Shown piece after piece: positions 52,001-55,630 of a DNA stretch of 64,000 nt. The notes beneath the pieces are model-generated. The model had not been told where the DNA came from and did not search any database. It was given only the letters and a program-made list of their open reading frames with translations. A program made the position numbers and the translations under genes. The stretch lies in NCBI GenBank assembly GCA_022606425.2, contig JAHDVF020000504.1, forward strand, positions 806,001 through 870,000, written 5' to 3'. Source of the stretch: Lepidostoma basale (taxonomy: Eukaryota > Arthropoda > Insecta > Trichoptera > Lepidostomatidae). The stretch's first letter is position 1, and the number at the start of each line of letters is the position of its first letter.

Positions 52001-55000
52001 ACGAGTCCCGCCCAACGGAGACTTTTGTCCTGAAGACTTTTGTTGAAGACTTTTGTTCTGGCTCGTATGTCCTAATTTCTGACGCTGATACCCCTAACAT
52101 GGCTCTCTGCATTGCTCTTTTGGAACACTATTTTGTGACTGTCTATATACCATAAAAGAAAATTGGGAGAACATAGGCGTTGAATACTCATATATTATAC
52201 TCATAAACCCACAAAATCTCATATAGCTCACTCATAAACCCATTAAATCACATATAACGTTTAATATTAGTCGTACAATTTTAGCTAGAAGAACATTTAA
52301 AGCATCTCCGTTAGAACGAGATAGCAGTACTCAATCCAATAATTATTATTTAATTCTTCAAAATTAATTATAAAAATTGGTACCCCTTTAGTCACCCTTA
52401 GTTGCATGATCAAAACTATTGATTGATTCACCAGGTCTCTTTCTCCTCAAACAATAAGTGACCACCACTCATTGTTGAGTCCCGACAGCATCAGGGAGAA
52501 CAAGGGGAAAAGGGCAGCTTCCTCTCACCACTTCCATCTCTTCGGATCTCACCTGGAACCCGGAAGGAGCAAGATAAAAAAGACGCTGTCTGTGGATACT
52601 GGGATCCATCATACCGGAACCAAGGCGGGAGGTAACTTTTTGAAATTCAAAGATTTTGTCTTTTACATTCGAAAATTTAATTTGCATTCCATATTTGTTA
52701 AAAACGTTTTTTATTGATTGAGGGCTGGACATTGCAAAAGTGCTAAGTAAGTTTATGATCTCAATTGGTGTTAAAAATAAAGGCCAAAACTTAAAATAAA
52801 ACTCTATTCTCTTACGTTTATGCAGCTTTATTAGATCTTACGTGCTATCACATCTAAAAACATATCATAAGTCACGATAGAAAATTTAACATACATAGAC
52901 ATCTATCGGAAAAATAGAAAAGTTATAACGAAAAATAACATTTAGTATAGACGCAAACCAATTGATGGTCGTTTATGTTTTCGGCCGGCTGAAGTACGTT
53001 TATTATGTCAATTTAAAAATAATTGTAATAATGTAATATTAATCAAATTCAATAATCTTCCTAAATTTTAAGCCATTAATAAAAAATCAAAAAGAAGTTC
53101 TTATTTTATTAAATGTGAAAAATTAAGCTTTGCTATCTGCCTATGGCATTATCTAACAATTTATCGGGAAAAAAAATGTCATTTCTTTTAAACTGTTATA
53201 ATAACCATAAACCGAAATTCATTCTATTAGACCGTTACAATTTATAATTATTGCACTTGTTATACTATCATAAGAAAAATTAGTAACACTGTTGTCCATT
53301 TTATTTATTACATATTTTTATATTTTTAAATATATTATAAATAAAGTTGTATTAAACAGCATTATAAATTAACCATCAATTTCTACAGTGTAGACCTCTA
53401 AACCTTCACTTAAACATATTTCTGTATATTTCAGGTTCGCGATCTGAACATGAACATCGAAAGTTCAGTTTGGGTTCTTTTTTCGGCTATCACCGTGGTG
53501 GTCATGGATCTGGCAAGCGAGGATCGTCTTCCAGGGTTACTACTCCTTCGCAGCATGAGGACTCTGTGGTGCTAGACATGGGCAGTGAGAATGGCTCTAG
53601 CGATGGAAACAGGTAATCAATAATTGCCAATATTTTAAATTATATATATTAGTAAATAATAATGTCAGAGTGTCAGAAATGCAAACACTTGGGAACATAT
53701 CTGACAAAACACTGAGTGCGAAAGAAAAATAAGGTGTATATGTGTGGTCGAAGATGTCTTCTGGTGGGAAAGGCAATGGAGAAAATACTGGCATCATTTC
53801 TTCTCTTCTTCTTCTTCCTCAGCTTATTCCCGTCCCCTCCTGGACAAAGGCCTCCTCCATTTTCGCTTCCATGTCACTCTGTCTTGTGCAGACTGCATCC
53901 AGGTTATTCCGACGTGTCTGTTCAGATCATCCTTCCACCGTCGTTGCGGTTGCCCTGCACGGTCTCCAAATCTCCAGTCTTCTTGTCCATTTTTCATCTG
54001 AGCTCTGGCTACTTGACTTGCCCATTGCCATTTTAGAGTCACCACCCAGTGAATGATGTCAGTGCCCTTTGTTTTTTCTCTCACCGTATCGTTTCTGACT
54101 CTGCCTCTTAGGCTTATTTTTAACATGGCTCTTTCCATGGCTCTTTGGGTCATTCGTAGTGTCTCGGCACTTTCTTTGGAAAATGTTACAGTTTCAAGAC
54201 CATAAGTACCAAATTTGGCATCACATTGGAGAAGAATGGACTCATCTAGAGTCTAGACTCACTCACATTGTGATGCATGGCCAACCCCAATGCAGATAAC
54301 CCCCGGACCCAAGATCAGGAAGATGGATTGACAGCTGGGAGTCGAGAATAATTATGGTTGCTAGGTCTCGAAGTCGAAGATCTCCCTCTACTCCGTTTTA
54401 TTCATCAACGGTGTGGAATCAAACTGCTGAACATGATCGCTTCGGAGATCGATGTCTTTCATATTCGTGAAAGTACATTCAGAAGTCAAATACTCATGAC
54501 TTTGGAGAGTATCTTGTATTCCTAATATCGAACCATTTCTCATGCGTTACTGGTACTATATATTTATTATATTTTACCTGTTCTCAATAGATGTCGTAAA
54601 CTGTAATAGTTGTTTGGAATATCTTTTGTGAAAATCAACTGATTTGATTTGATTTGATTATATCTCCACAGTCTTATATAGAAAATTATAGTAGATTAAC
54701 AAATAAATTAAAATTTTAATGAAATTATTTAAAACCTTTAATTTTCCTAGCTCTCCATCTAGCAGTAGCGGCGAATCTGACTACCTCCCGCGTACCCCCG
54801 TATTCGAGGACTTCCACGACTCTCATCCGTGCGAACCCCAGCCCGGAAGCTCTGGGGGGGCGGGCAGCGGGGGCGACTGGGAGGTCCGCATGCTCGCCGA
54901 GGAGCTGGAGAGGCGCGAAAGGGACGAGGCGCGCAGGGGGCGTCGCAGGGACCCCACCCCGCTCCGGAGTCTGGAGGAGGTAAGGAGATGTAGGAAACCA

Positions 55001-55575
55001 CAAAAGGTAACCACTTTGACGATTATATGGGCTTGGCTTAACCAGCAATTTGAGACATTGTCACATATAATCACATTCAGAAACCCAAAAAGTTCATTGC
55101 TTAACAAACATTATTTGTTTCAAATATATTGTAGAATCGCAAACGTTATCATCCCGTTATCTTAAAATAACAAAATGTAAAACCCTTCTCCTTCTTCTTT
55201 TTGTGTCGTGTCAGTTCCCTTCAACATTGACTATCATAGGACATAGAGCAGGGATGGTGAACGTTTTTGAGCCTGAGTTCCAATTTTTTTTTTCAATATA
55301 ATAATATGTCACGTGCCACATGCCATGGAAATTAAAATGCATCAAATGGCCTTCGTGGCAGAGTGGTTACAAGCTCTGACTTCCATGCCGAAGGTCCTGG
55401 GTTCGATTCCCGGCGATGGCAGTGTGATTGTCACACTGTCTTTGGTCTGGTGTAGAATTCACGTGACAATAAAATGGCGATAGATTGGCTACCTATCACA
55501 TGTCATGAGAATCAATATAATAGCTAAAATAATAAAAATTGTATACAGTAATTGGGTCCAAACGACCTGTTGTGT

Positions 55576-55630
<55 letters not shown>

